A stretch of 64,000 bases of DNA from a virus, in IMG/VR virus record IMGVR_UViG_3300013099_000002, positions 25,838-89,837 of that record, one strand, 5' to 3'. The notes beneath the pieces were generated by a model that saw only the letters and a list, made by a program, of their open reading frames with translations, had not been told where the DNA came from and ran no database searches. The position numbers were made by a program, and so were the translations under genes. Numbering within the stretch: the stretch's first letter is position 1; each line of letters begins with the position of its first letter. This document shows, piece after piece, positions 40,304-48,724 of this stretch.

Positions 40304-41125
40304 TTAGCCTTCTGTTTGCAACAACTCAGGGTAAAAAGTTTCGTAATACCACCTATTAGCTTTAACAATATCATTGGCTATCTCTGCGCCAAGAATCTCA
40401 TTCCAATCTTCAGGTAGTGGTCTTATTGCCCCCTCACCACATTGGTGGTCTCCGAAAGGTAAATGGATTGCATCATGCTCATGTATAGTTTGCTCAATGT
40501 TTATGAAATCATGTTCATAGTTTTCAAGCCCCAAAAACTTATACATTTTTTCAGTCCACAGCTTAGGGTTTCGACAATAATCTTCCATTCTTACAAATAG
40601 AATTTTATTAGCATACCCCCGCGAAACTGATTCCCTGATATTATTTAAGGAAGTACCTAATGGGTTATTGTTAAACCAGTTAGTTAATCTAACCCCAATA
40701 TTGTTTTGTTCAACACTGGAAGCCATCATGTAAACCGGTCTTTTACGAATCAGTTTCTCCATACTGGATGCAACACCTCTAAGGTCACGAATTGGAGCAA
40801 TAATCTTCCAACCTTCAGGATATAACTTATCCATGAATTCACCCTTACCAAGCCAATAGCGGCCTTTATCTATTGCAATGTCATGGTTACGGTACCATCC
40901 ATCAATTGCGCCCCTACAAGCCCCGTAGATACGTTCTTGTTGCTCTTCAGTATCAAGAGCCGCCTTCATATCAGGGCTGTTAGTATAAACAGCCGTAATT
41001 TGATGTATCAACTCAGCCAAAGGCGAAGTTGGTGAAACATGAAGGTTTGGGTTCTGGTCTAAAACATTACTAATTTTAGTCGAACCGGCTCTTGGTAATC
41101 CACCCAAAAAGAAAACTTTACTCAT
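40304..41125 (-). CDS. PAPS-dependent sulfotransferase
   Basis: 273 aa. The PAPS 5'-phosphosulfate loop is at 9-18 (GLPRAGSTKI), followed by LDQNPNLHVSPTSPL; the 3'-phosphate region is in PIRDLRGVASSMEKLI (~111-126). Such enzymes move sulfate from PAPS to hydroxyl or amine groups of sugars, tyrosine or metabolites. It is inserted within tail genes, between a small tail gene and the hub, so the acceptor could be a virion protein or a host surface sugar (inference). Confidence 0.88.
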   Translation of the reverse strand: MSKVFFLGGLPRAGSTKISNVLDQNPNLHVSPTSPLAELIHQITAVYTNSPDMKAALDTEEQQERIYGACRGAIDGWYRNHDIAIDKGRYWLGKGEFMDKLYPEGWKIIAPIRDLRGVASSMEKLIRKRPVYMMASSVEQNNIGVRLTNWFNNNPLGTSLNNIRESVSRGYANKILFVRMEDYCRNPKLWTEKMYKFLGLENYEHDFINIEQTIHEHDAIHLPFGDHQCGEGAIRPLPEDWNEILGAEIANDIVKANRWYYETFYPELLQTEG

Positions 41126-41162
41126 CTTTACTCTCCTACTCGTCTACTCAAAAAAACCAACT

Positions 41163-41453
41163 TTACGCTGGGTCTACATAATCAATTGCAGTTGCAAATT
41201 CCGGCAATGTTTTTAATTTACTATAAGCTTCAGCAACCCCATTTTCTGTAGGTATTGTTAGTATATCGAACTCAAATCTACCTGATTTAATAACACCTTT
41301 ATTTGCATCAGCATTAGCCTTGTTTAAAAAATACCCGACTTGATAAAAGGCTTTTTTACTATTATTGTTTAATCTAATAAACAATACTTTAATGTACCCG
41401 TCTATTATTGCTTCACCATTTCTAGGACTGGTGAATGTCATTTGTAAAGCCAT
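41163..41453 (-). CDS. Small tail-region protein, 96 aa
   Basis: Beta-rich (LQMTFTSPRNGEAIIDGYIKVLFIRL), with SKKAFYQVGYFLNKANADANKGVIKSG in the middle. It lies just downstream of the giant spike gene, a place where spike chaperones or tail accessory proteins are often found. No family recognised. Confidence 0.62.
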   Translation of the reverse strand: MALQMTFTSPRNGEAIIDGYIKVLFIRLNNNSKKAFYQVGYFLNKANADANKGVIKSGRFEFDILTIPTENGVAEAYSKLKTLPEFATAIDYVDPA

Positions 41454-41467
41454 GTTAAATCTCCTGA

Positions 41468-44400
41468 TTAGAATTCAATTACAGTACCGATAAAAATAGG
41501 TCTGATAGTTAATGTGGTTGCAGTGCCGCCTGTTATTACCGAGAACCTAAGACTATCTACTGCTTGGTTACTGTTTACAAAAGGTGCTTCAAACGCTTGA
41601 TATTTCCCCACCGCATCCAACCCAGTACACTGAACAGACGAAACCATATCTAAGTTTGGTGAATCAGATTTAAACTCTATAAACGGTTGTACCGTTACAG
41701 TATCAGCCGCTACAACAATTACTATTAATCGTTGTGGGATAAATTTAAACCCAGTTGGTAGATTGACTGATTCGGCAACACCGCCTGCGGTTCCATCCAT
41801 TGCATCAAAAGATAAAATAGCTTGAGAGCCAGAAAGAGACTTCAATTCACTACCAGAAAAACCATTAATAGTATTAGCTTGTCGTATGGAAGGAATACCT
41901 GCCATATTAATAATATTATCTTGTGAAGCAACGGCATTATAGCCAATAGCAATAGATTCCGCACCGGTAGCCGCAGCACTTCTACCTATACTAACTGAGA
42001 AATTACCATCAGCATTAGCTACGGTGCCTATAGCTAGAGCATCAATAGCTGACACCCCAGAAGCGTTACCGATAACAATGGCATTATTCTTATCAGTCGT
42101 AATACTACAATTAGAACCAATCAGAATATTGTTTTGACCTCCACCATTAGTATGATTAGTTCCTAGAAATATACCCCGATAAACCTCTTCTGTTGGAACA
42201 ATATCGCTCCCAATAAAAATAGCATTATCCGAAGCACCACTAAAATCATTTAAGTCGTTTCCGATTAAAATACTTTCAGAGCCAGCGGCAACAATGCTTT
42301 TACCGATACCAATAGCATGATAACCACTAAGAGTTAAGAAAACACCAAACCCTTTAGTTTGCCCCCCAGAAAGAGTATTACCTTGTCCAAAGGCCATACT
42401 GTTTTGAGAAGTAACATTATTACCGGCACCGATTGCTACTGAGCCGAAGTTACTGGTAGTAATACTGTTGTTCTTCCCAATAAGGATAGTGTCATCAGCG
42501 GCATTAGTATTATTTACACCTACAACCGTAGAACTAGCAGAGGTTCCAGTGGTGTCATTGTTGTAACCGATTGCAATATTTCTACTACCTGTAGAACTTG
42601 AACTTTTGTTGCCTATAACAACACTATCAGCACCATAAACTGAAGTATCACCAATAGCTATTGACCTAGCCGCAGCCGCATCAACAAAAGCACTATAACC
42701 AAATGCCGCAGATTTAGAACCTCTTGCTTGACATTGATACCCTACCGAGGTTCCATATTCGCCATTACAATCACCAAGATAACCTATGCGTACCCCATGC
42801 CTCCCTTGGCAATCACCATAATCACCTATCAGTATGCCCCTATAACCACTACAAGTTGCATAAGTACCAATCACCCTAGAATGATACCCATAAGCAAAAG
42901 CACCATTACCGATTGCTATACCGTAACTGGTATTAGCCACACCGTACTCACCTGTTTTACAATTTTTACCAATAGCTATTCCAGGGTCATAAGGTGAACC
43001 ACCCCAACATCTATTGGATAAACCTATAGCTATTTGAACATCACCATAAGCATAATTTTCTTTACCTATGGTTACTGATGAAGAAGATAAGCTATTAGAG
43101 TGGTGTAAATTGTAATGCCCGATACACACAGCTTGATACCCTTGTACTTCATTTTTTGTACCAATGGCAACAGCTCTATTAGAAAAAACGAACTGGTCAA
43201 AACCAATAATTACTGACGACCTTGGAGAACCAGAAAAGGCATTATTACCAGCAAAAAAAGAGTTACCAGTGTTACTAATTCGTTCCGAAAGTCCATGTTC
43301 GCCTTGAGCGGTAGGCTCTACCCCAAAACCGGAAACATTCCTATTTTCTATAATAGAAGAAGCATTATTGCTTAACTGATTATCTTGGGGTCTTGATACC
43401 ATCGAACGCAGTGCTTCATCAGTCAGTCTATTTTCTAAAGTCCCAGCCAACCAAGTTACCGCAATTGTATCTTCTAAAGCTCTTCTTAAAATTAACCCAG
43501 TGCTTGTGATTCTATAAACTTCAAAAACCTCTGTTACGCCATCCCCATCATCCAAAGTAAATCTTAAGGAATCAAACGCACCAAGCAAAGGCAAATCTAG
43601 TAATTGTTGGGTCGTTAAAGGTATTACTGGATACTTAACAGAAGCATCAATAGCTGGGCAAGGCAAAGTGTAACTGTTTTTGTAAATGAATCTACCAGCG
43701 TTAGGTTTTGCATAAGCGTGTCCGTGAATTGTAGACAAGTTTACTAGACTTAATGGTGCGCTAAGTGACCAAACTCTAGGAGCAGTAATTCTTACTTCAG
43801 AATTATTGTTTCCAACGGTTGATAACAACCCTGAATCTGTCGTGCCAGTAGAACCTAATTTAACTAATTTGAATGCTGATGTTAAAGGAGTAGCAAGTTT
43901 AACCCTTAATACATAATCGCCTCGATAATTAGCCCTACGCATAACTATTTTTATGTTGGTGTCATCCTCAACATACATAGTTAGTAACCCATTACTAAGG
44001 CCTCTGGCATTATCAATACCTAGTACAAAAAACACTTCTTCGGCACCACCATCTTTAACAAGTAAACGAATACTACCGCTTCTATGTTCAAGAACAATGT
44101 AGTTTAAAGTTGTGGCATCCTCTAATCTGCAAATACCGAAATCATCTAAATTAGTAAAAACCCGTGAATTATCTACAGTGGAATACACCGTAAATTGCAT
44201 CAACCAATTAGTAGTTAGTTCCGCTAAATTAGCAGAAGCAGAAGATTCAAGCTCCCCTGTTGTTTGCAATGTAAGAAAATCACGACTATCAGAAGTTAAA
44301 GAGCCGTCCGTATAATTACTATTAGTGACAGCACTATTAGTATACAACCATGCGTCACCACTAATTAATTCAGAAGCTTGTCTTGTTGTAGGGTTTGCAC

Positions 44401-45328
44401 CCCTGTTAGGCAAAACTGGAGACAACTTAAAATCATAAACTAAAGTACCACCTAACTTAGATAAAACTTGAGTAGCTACATCGAAATCTACGGCAGACCT
44501 ATGACCTCCTAAGATAGCAAGGGCGTGTTCAGTTCCTTGTATATTTTGCACAGGGGCATAAGAAGTTTGATATAACGCTATAGAGCTAAGAGTACCAGCA
44601 AGGCTTTCAGTAACGACACCAGAACCGAAGTCTGCATTATGTTCACCAAAAACACTTATATCCATATCCACGCCCCAAGAACTACCTACAGAGGCCGGAG
44701 TTGTGAAGTTCTTAGAGTAACTAAATCTTTGCTTTAACTCTGCATTAAGAGAAATTACACCAAAGTCAATATCGCCATTACTCTTTGAAAAGCCAAAAGT
44801 CATGTGATAGTGTTGCCCAGCTACTAAAGATAAATAATCTTCGTGGGAAGAATCATCAGCATCCACTGTGTAGGTGCTGGCACCATCAAAATGTACTACC
44901 TTGATAACGCCATCCGTATCTATATAAACCCCTACAGTAGCCCCAGAGGTACCCACAACAGATACTAATGGTTGCACTGAAAGTAAATCATCAACCTTAA
45001 CAATGAAACTACAAAGTTGGTACTGATTTACTGAGGCTTGTACTGGAAAGGTAATATCTAGTTTAGTCCCTGTAACCCCATCCAAAATAACTTCATTACC
45101 TAACAATAATTCAGAACCAGCAGAATTTAATAGACTTCTAGTAACACCGCCAGAAGCAGTCAAATAATCTTGCCCATCGGTATCAAAAGAAGGTACGGTA
45201 TTTATAGCATTAAATACCCCAGAAGATTCAGATAATGGAAAAAATGACAGAGTGTAAGCATTTCCACGCATACCCCCTACACTATACATATCTAAAAATT
45301 GAAAAAAACTTTTTTTGTCTAAAGCCAT
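41468..45328 (-). CDS. Giant tail spike/adhesin with YadA-like head repeats
   Basis: 1286 aa. N-terminal (1-~260): a lectin/LamG-like part (FSYSKNFTTPASVGSSWGVDM...). Middle (~265-650): another beta domain. From ~690 to ~1190: over twenty ~14-residue repeats with the core S-x-A-I-G-x (IAIGYN, VTIGKEN, IAIGLSN, ILIGDYG, VAIGAGN, IVIGNAS), the left-handed beta-roll of YadA-type trimeric adhesin heads. The C-terminal ~110 residues form a separate beta part. It probably binds the host surface. Confidence 0.85.
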   Translation of the reverse strand: MALDKKSFFQFLDMYSVGGMRGNAYTLSFFPLSESSGVFNAINTVPSFDTDGQDYLTASGGVTRSLLNSAGSELLLGNEVILDGVTGTKLDITFPVQASVNQYQLCSFIVKVDDLLSVQPLVSVVGTSGATVGVYIDTDGVIKVVHFDGASTYTVDADDSSHEDYLSLVAGQHYHMTFGFSKSNGDIDFGVISLNAELKQRFSYSKNFTTPASVGSSWGVDMDISVFGEHNADFGSGVVTESLAGTLSSIALYQTSYAPVQNIQGTEHALAILGGHRSAVDFDVATQVLSKLGGTLVYDFKLSPVLPNRGANPTTRQASELISGDAWLYTNSAVTNSNYTDGSLTSDSRDFLTLQTTGELESSASANLAELTTNWLMQFTVYSTVDNSRVFTNLDDFGICRLEDATTLNYIVLEHRSGSIRLLVKDGGAEEVFFVLGIDNARGLSNGLLTMYVEDDTNIKIVMRRANYRGDYVLRVKLATPLTSAFKLVKLGSTGTTDSGLLSTVGNNNSEVRITAPRVWSLSAPLSLVNLSTIHGHAYAKPNAGRFIYKNSYTLPCPAIDASVKYPVIPLTTQQLLDLPLLGAFDSLRFTLDDGDGVTEVFEVYRITSTGLILRRALEDTIAVTWLAGTLENRLTDEALRSMVSRPQDNQLSNNASSIIENRNVSGFGVEPTAQGEHGLSERISNTGNSFFAGNNAFSGSPRSSVIIGFDQFVFSNRAVAIGTKNEVQGYQAVCIGHYNLHHSNSLSSSSVTIGKENYAYGDVQIAIGLSNRCWGGSPYDPGIAIGKNCKTGEYGVANTSYGIAIGNGAFAYGYHSRVIGTYATCSGYRGILIGDYGDCQGRHGVRIGYLGDCNGEYGTSVGYQCQARGSKSAAFGYSAFVDAAAARSIAIGDTSVYGADSVVIGNKSSSSTGSRNIAIGYNNDTTGTSASSTVVGVNNTNAADDTILIGKNNSITTSNFGSVAIGAGNNVTSQNSMAFGQGNTLSGGQTKGFGVFLTLSGYHAIGIGKSIVAAGSESILIGNDLNDFSGASDNAIFIGSDIVPTEEVYRGIFLGTNHTNGGGQNNILIGSNCSITTDKNNAIVIGNASGVSAIDALAIGTVANADGNFSVSIGRSAAATGAESIAIGYNAVASQDNIINMAGIPSIRQANTINGFSGSELKSLSGSQAILSFDAMDGTAGGVAESVNLPTGFKFIPQRLIVIVVAADTVTVQPFIEFKSDSPNLDMVSSVQCTGLDAVGKYQAFEAPFVNSNQAVDSLRFSVITGGTATTLTIRPIFIGTVIEF

Positions 45329-45384
45329 TATGCTTCTCCTAAAATTTGTTAATTACTATACAACTACCGCAGGGTATTTACTAA

Positions 45385-46290
45385 TCAAAGTGGGTTATTA
45401 AAAACCAATACTACTTTAGCTGAAGGGGCATCGAACGTAACTCTTGTCATGCGAGCTATATCCACACCACTTACACTTACTACTTCTTCGGTTCTTGAAT
45501 CTTCTGTCCAAGTAACGGTAGGTTTAGGGCCTATACCATCGTAAGGTGTTATGGAAGAAACGTGAGAATCGAATACCGTGGCATAAGTCTCTTCTTCTAT
45601 ATCAGTAATATCTTCACACCCTGCTATAGCACCCCCCACATCACACACTTCAGGAGTAAAATTGACATTAGCTGAAGCCGCAGCTCCCCAAGGTCTATAA
45701 ATTGCGATAATCAGGGCATCCAATGATTCCCCCGTTGGTGTAACTTTCAATTCTATAATATTATAATTACTGGAATAAGTTACAAAAACTAAGCCATATC
45801 CTTCTTCAGAAGCCCTTACTTTTCTATTACCATCAAACGTGAAATTAACTACAGTAATATCCCCGTTTTCATCGTAAAAAACTTGCTCACCAAAAGTCAT
45901 GGATTGAGCTGGAAATTTTAAAGAAACTTCATCAGTTCCAGAAAATTGTAGAACTTCACTTACATTATCACCACCAACACCTAACCTTGTAACCGTACCT
46001 AATGTAGTCCTAAGTTCGGGTAGGATGTTAGCAGGATAAAGTCTTAATCTTCTTGTTCCCCAAGCGGCTAAATCATCAAGGCATAATTGAACAGCTAAAG
46101 CATTACTGGCCTCTTCCGCCTCTTTAGTAATACAAACCCCAGTTGCAATTCCTTCTGCAATCTGTGATTCCCTGTACAATACCGAAGGCATTTTATTATC
46201 ACTAGCCCTTTCTTCTAAAAAAAGAGTATTCGCTTCCAGTCCACTATCTGAATCTTCAAAAGCTATTTGTACTGATTGCGAAATACTCAT
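45385..46290 (-). CDS. Tail protein, 301 aa
   Basis: Beta-rich. SVQIAFEDSDSGLEANTLFLEE, SLKFPAQSMTFGEQVFYDENGDITVVNFTFDGNRKVRASEEGYGLVFVTYSSNYN shares the KVRA...YSSNY part with the protein at 37261-37761. C-terminal residues ~210-301 include CDVGGAIAGCEDI and a THE-like acidic beta stretch. A tail-tip or spike-attachment role is likely from location just upstream of the giant spike gene. Confidence 0.65.
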   Translation of the reverse strand: MSISQSVQIAFEDSDSGLEANTLFLEERASDNKMPSVLYRESQIAEGIATGVCITKEAEEASNALAVQLCLDDLAAWGTRRLRLYPANILPELRTTLGTVTRLGVGGDNVSEVLQFSGTDEVSLKFPAQSMTFGEQVFYDENGDITVVNFTFDGNRKVRASEEGYGLVFVTYSSNYNIIELKVTPTGESLDALIIAIYRPWGAAASANVNFTPEVCDVGGAIAGCEDITDIEEETYATVFDSHVSSITPYDGIGPKPTVTWTEDSRTEEVVSVSGVDIARMTRVTFDAPSAKVVLVFNNPL

Positions 46291-46292
46291 AG

Positions 46293-47294
46293 TTATGCAC
46301 TCTCTCCGTCAATAGCAACAATCACCTTATTACCTGCAAAAGAATTTGCACCCACTGGAACAATACGCTTATACCAAACCGGTACAGCCGCAGGATGAAT
46401 AGTGAAAGTAATACTATCAGAAATAGCAAAAGTACCACCGAAACCAGCAAAGTGTAAGGTGAAATAAGGCTTACTAAAAGTGGCATTGTTTGGTGAAAAG
46501 TTAGAACTGATATTACCGGAACCCAAAGCCCCCAAAGTATCACCAGTAACATCATAGGCTGTTGGTGAAGTAAATGTAAAAGTAATATCTTCGTCAACAG
46601 TAGAAATGTTATCCAGCACTATTGGATTAGTGACTTCATCAAATGTACCTGATACTGAAGAAACAACGAATGAGTCAAAACTTGCAAAAACATCACCTTG
46701 CTCAATTACTGAAGCAACTCTTGATAATGAAGCCGTTGTATAAGCATTAACAAGTGCCGGTGTGAATGTTATAGTCGCAACATCCCCTGCGTAAACAGGT
46801 GCCCCTGAAATAGTAACAAATTCTTCGTTACCTGAAATATCATTCACATCTGTTTTATCAGATATTCTGATTAAATCACCATTTTGGAACATATCAAAAG
46901 CTACACCTTCGGTAAGAACATCCATTTCTGTTGCCGAGGCAATAACATTAGAATTTAATCCACCAGAACCATACAACCTCTCTGAGCCTGTAATAGTGTT
47001 TTGTGTATCCCGTTGGGTACCTATAAAAATAGCAATACTATCATCAGCAGGTGTATAGGTTTCAACATAAACCCTTCCATCAAACAATGTGAAGTCATCA
47101 TCATTGGCAACTTTAATAAAAGCCTTACGATATTTTGTTGAACCAGCCGCACGTTCAGCTTGAGAAACATCAGGCCAAATATTGTTCTTTACTCCAGAAG
47201 TTGAAACAACCCCTGTCATTCTTCCACCATTAGCGGTAGTGTCATCATTCACTGCGGCTTTAAACCATTGCAGTTCGTTTTGTGTAATACTCAT
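46293..47294 (-). CDS. Tail structural protein, 333 aa
   Basis: KYRKAFIKVANDDDFTLFDGRVYVETYTPADDSIAIFIGTQRDTQNTITGSERLYGSGGL (~55-115) followed by MFQNGDLIRISDKTD is a pattern I know from phage tail-region structural proteins. The rest is beta-rich and Ser/Thr-heavy. A TTAGGAGAA ribosome site precedes the ATG, and a dyad repeat lies between this gene and the 130-aa gene upstream. Confidence 0.72.
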   Translation of the reverse strand: MSITQNELQWFKAAVNDDTTANGGRMTGVVSTSGVKNNIWPDVSQAERAAGSTKYRKAFIKVANDDDFTLFDGRVYVETYTPADDSIAIFIGTQRDTQNTITGSERLYGSGGLNSNVIASATEMDVLTEGVAFDMFQNGDLIRISDKTDVNDISGNEEFVTISGAPVYAGDVATITFTPALVNAYTTASLSRVASVIEQGDVFASFDSFVVSSVSGTFDEVTNPIVLDNISTVDEDITFTFTSPTAYDVTGDTLGALGSGNISSNFSPNNATFSKPYFTLHFAGFGGTFAISDSITFTIHPAAVPVWYKRIVPVGANSFAGNKVIVAIDGESA

Positions 47295-47311
47295 TTATGT
47301 TCTCCTAATTT

Positions 47312-47325
47312 TGCAATTGATTGCA
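47312..47325 (+). repeat. 14-bp dyad repeat copy 11
   Basis: TGCAATTGATTGCA directly after the stop codon of the 130-aa gene. Confidence 0.95.
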
Positions 47326-47718
47326 TTAAACTGTGGTCAACTTAATGACACCTATTAAATAATCATCGTTACCAGAGTTTAATCTTGGTATTAATGGATT
47401 AAATGCTACCGCTGGTGGTTCTTCATGTCTAAAAACAACAGCAATGATAGTCCCATCTACGTTTAGCTGATACACGGCACCTACTACAGTAGCTAATGCC
47501 AACACTTGGTCAACTTGTGTTTTAGTCAACCACCCTGTTTTATCAGTAGCTTCCAATAGTATAGATTCCCCTAAAGATAATCCTTGAGAGAATATAATAG
47601 AACTACCTGCTAATGTTCGCAACGTGGTTTGTGCTACTTGTTGAGAAACATACCGGTCTCTCCAAATCATATTAGGGTTTAAATCCACCCCACCTAAATT
47701 AAATACTATTGCCGCCAT
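47326..47718 (-). CDS. Tail-tip-region protein, 130 aa
   Basis: FNLGGVDLNPNMIWRDRYVSQQVAQTTLRTLAGSSIIFSQ, then ATDKTGWLTKTQVDQVLALA and YQLNVDGTIIAVVFRHEEPPAVAFNPLI. This composition is typical of phage tail-tip proteins after the tape measure. Starts 3 bp after the 333-aa gene upstream. Confidence 0.68.
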   Translation of the reverse strand: MAAIVFNLGGVDLNPNMIWRDRYVSQQVAQTTLRTLAGSSIIFSQGLSLGESILLEATDKTGWLTKTQVDQVLALATVVGAVYQLNVDGTIIAVVFRHEEPPAVAFNPLIPRLNSGNDDYLIGVIKLTTV

Positions 47719-47720
47719 AA

Positions 47721-48722
47721 TTAGTTACCCCCAAATCGTGTAATATTGTTTGCAGTCCAAGAACCAAAAGACGAAGGTATATTGGCTAAATCAGAAGGAA
47801 TTTCACCCTTTTCATAAGTAACCTGAAAATGTCTACCGGTTAATGTTACCGGTTGTGGTGCTTGGTAAGTTACTGACATGTGGAGCCTATGTAATTCTTG
47901 GTCAAACTCATGGTGTACTACTTCCTTTAGGTAACAAGTATCTGCCGTATTAGGCCCAGAACAAATATAAAGGTATTGGTCTATTGACCTTGCCAACCTA
48001 CCACTAAAAGTATAAAGACCAGAATGGGCAAGCTCATACCTTAACCCGTGCCCTATTTGGTCAATTGCTATTAACCCAGTAATAGGATGCACTTGGTCAT
48101 CTTCTGGGCTTGGGTCAGTGAAATACTGCTTACCTGTTTGGAACGCCTCATGGTCTGCTTGCCACCCAAAAAAACTATTCCCTAATGCTGGGGTCAACCT
48201 AGAAGAAGTACCATCTATCGGTCTTTGTTCTGACTGAACTACAAAGTCCTGAACTACAACGGTCAATTCCGTAACTAAATTAGCATCCAAACCGTTCGGT
48301 AAATTTATAAAGGCCAACCCAACACTAACTCTATTGAAAGATACAATTTCTAATCTATCCCCACTACCTCCATATAAGAAATCGTACCTTTCAGTGTTGT
48401 ACCTATTAGTATCTATAGGAGATATAATTTCAGTACCGATTACAGGTAAGTTGAAATCTACCACTACGTCTGCGGCACCATAATCTGCTATTTCTTGTAA
48501 GGTAGGCGCTCTAGTTTCGTAATTTTTTCTTCTTACTTCTACAAGCCACTCGACACCCAAACTACTAGGTGCCATTTCCAACGCAGAAGATGCAGACACT
48601 TTATTCCATGAAAAGCCTGGGATACCTTGGTCTAAAATCAAAGGTATTATAGGATTATCTTCAGTAGTGCTATCGCCATTAGCAACCAGTATTCTTTGAA
48701 AAGGCCCCTCAGAAATCGCCAT
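47721..48722 (-). CDS. Distal tail-like protein, 333 aa
   Basis: First gene after the tape measure (2-bp gap), the usual place of the distal tail protein. Beta-rich, many Tyr/His: LEVRRKNYETRAPTLQEIADYGAADVVVDFNLP and LHRLHMSVTYQAPQPVTLTGRHFQVTYEKG. No family name certain. Confidence 0.6.
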   Translation of the reverse strand: MAISEGPFQRILVANGDSTTEDNPIIPLILDQGIPGFSWNKVSASSALEMAPSSLGVEWLVEVRRKNYETRAPTLQEIADYGAADVVVDFNLPVIGTEIISPIDTNRYNTERYDFLYGGSGDRLEIVSFNRVSVGLAFINLPNGLDANLVTELTVVVQDFVVQSEQRPIDGTSSRLTPALGNSFFGWQADHEAFQTGKQYFTDPSPEDDQVHPITGLIAIDQIGHGLRYELAHSGLYTFSGRLARSIDQYLYICSGPNTADTCYLKEVVHHEFDQELHRLHMSVTYQAPQPVTLTGRHFQVTYEKGEIPSDLANIPSSFGSWTANNITRFGGN

Positions 48723-48724
48723 TA

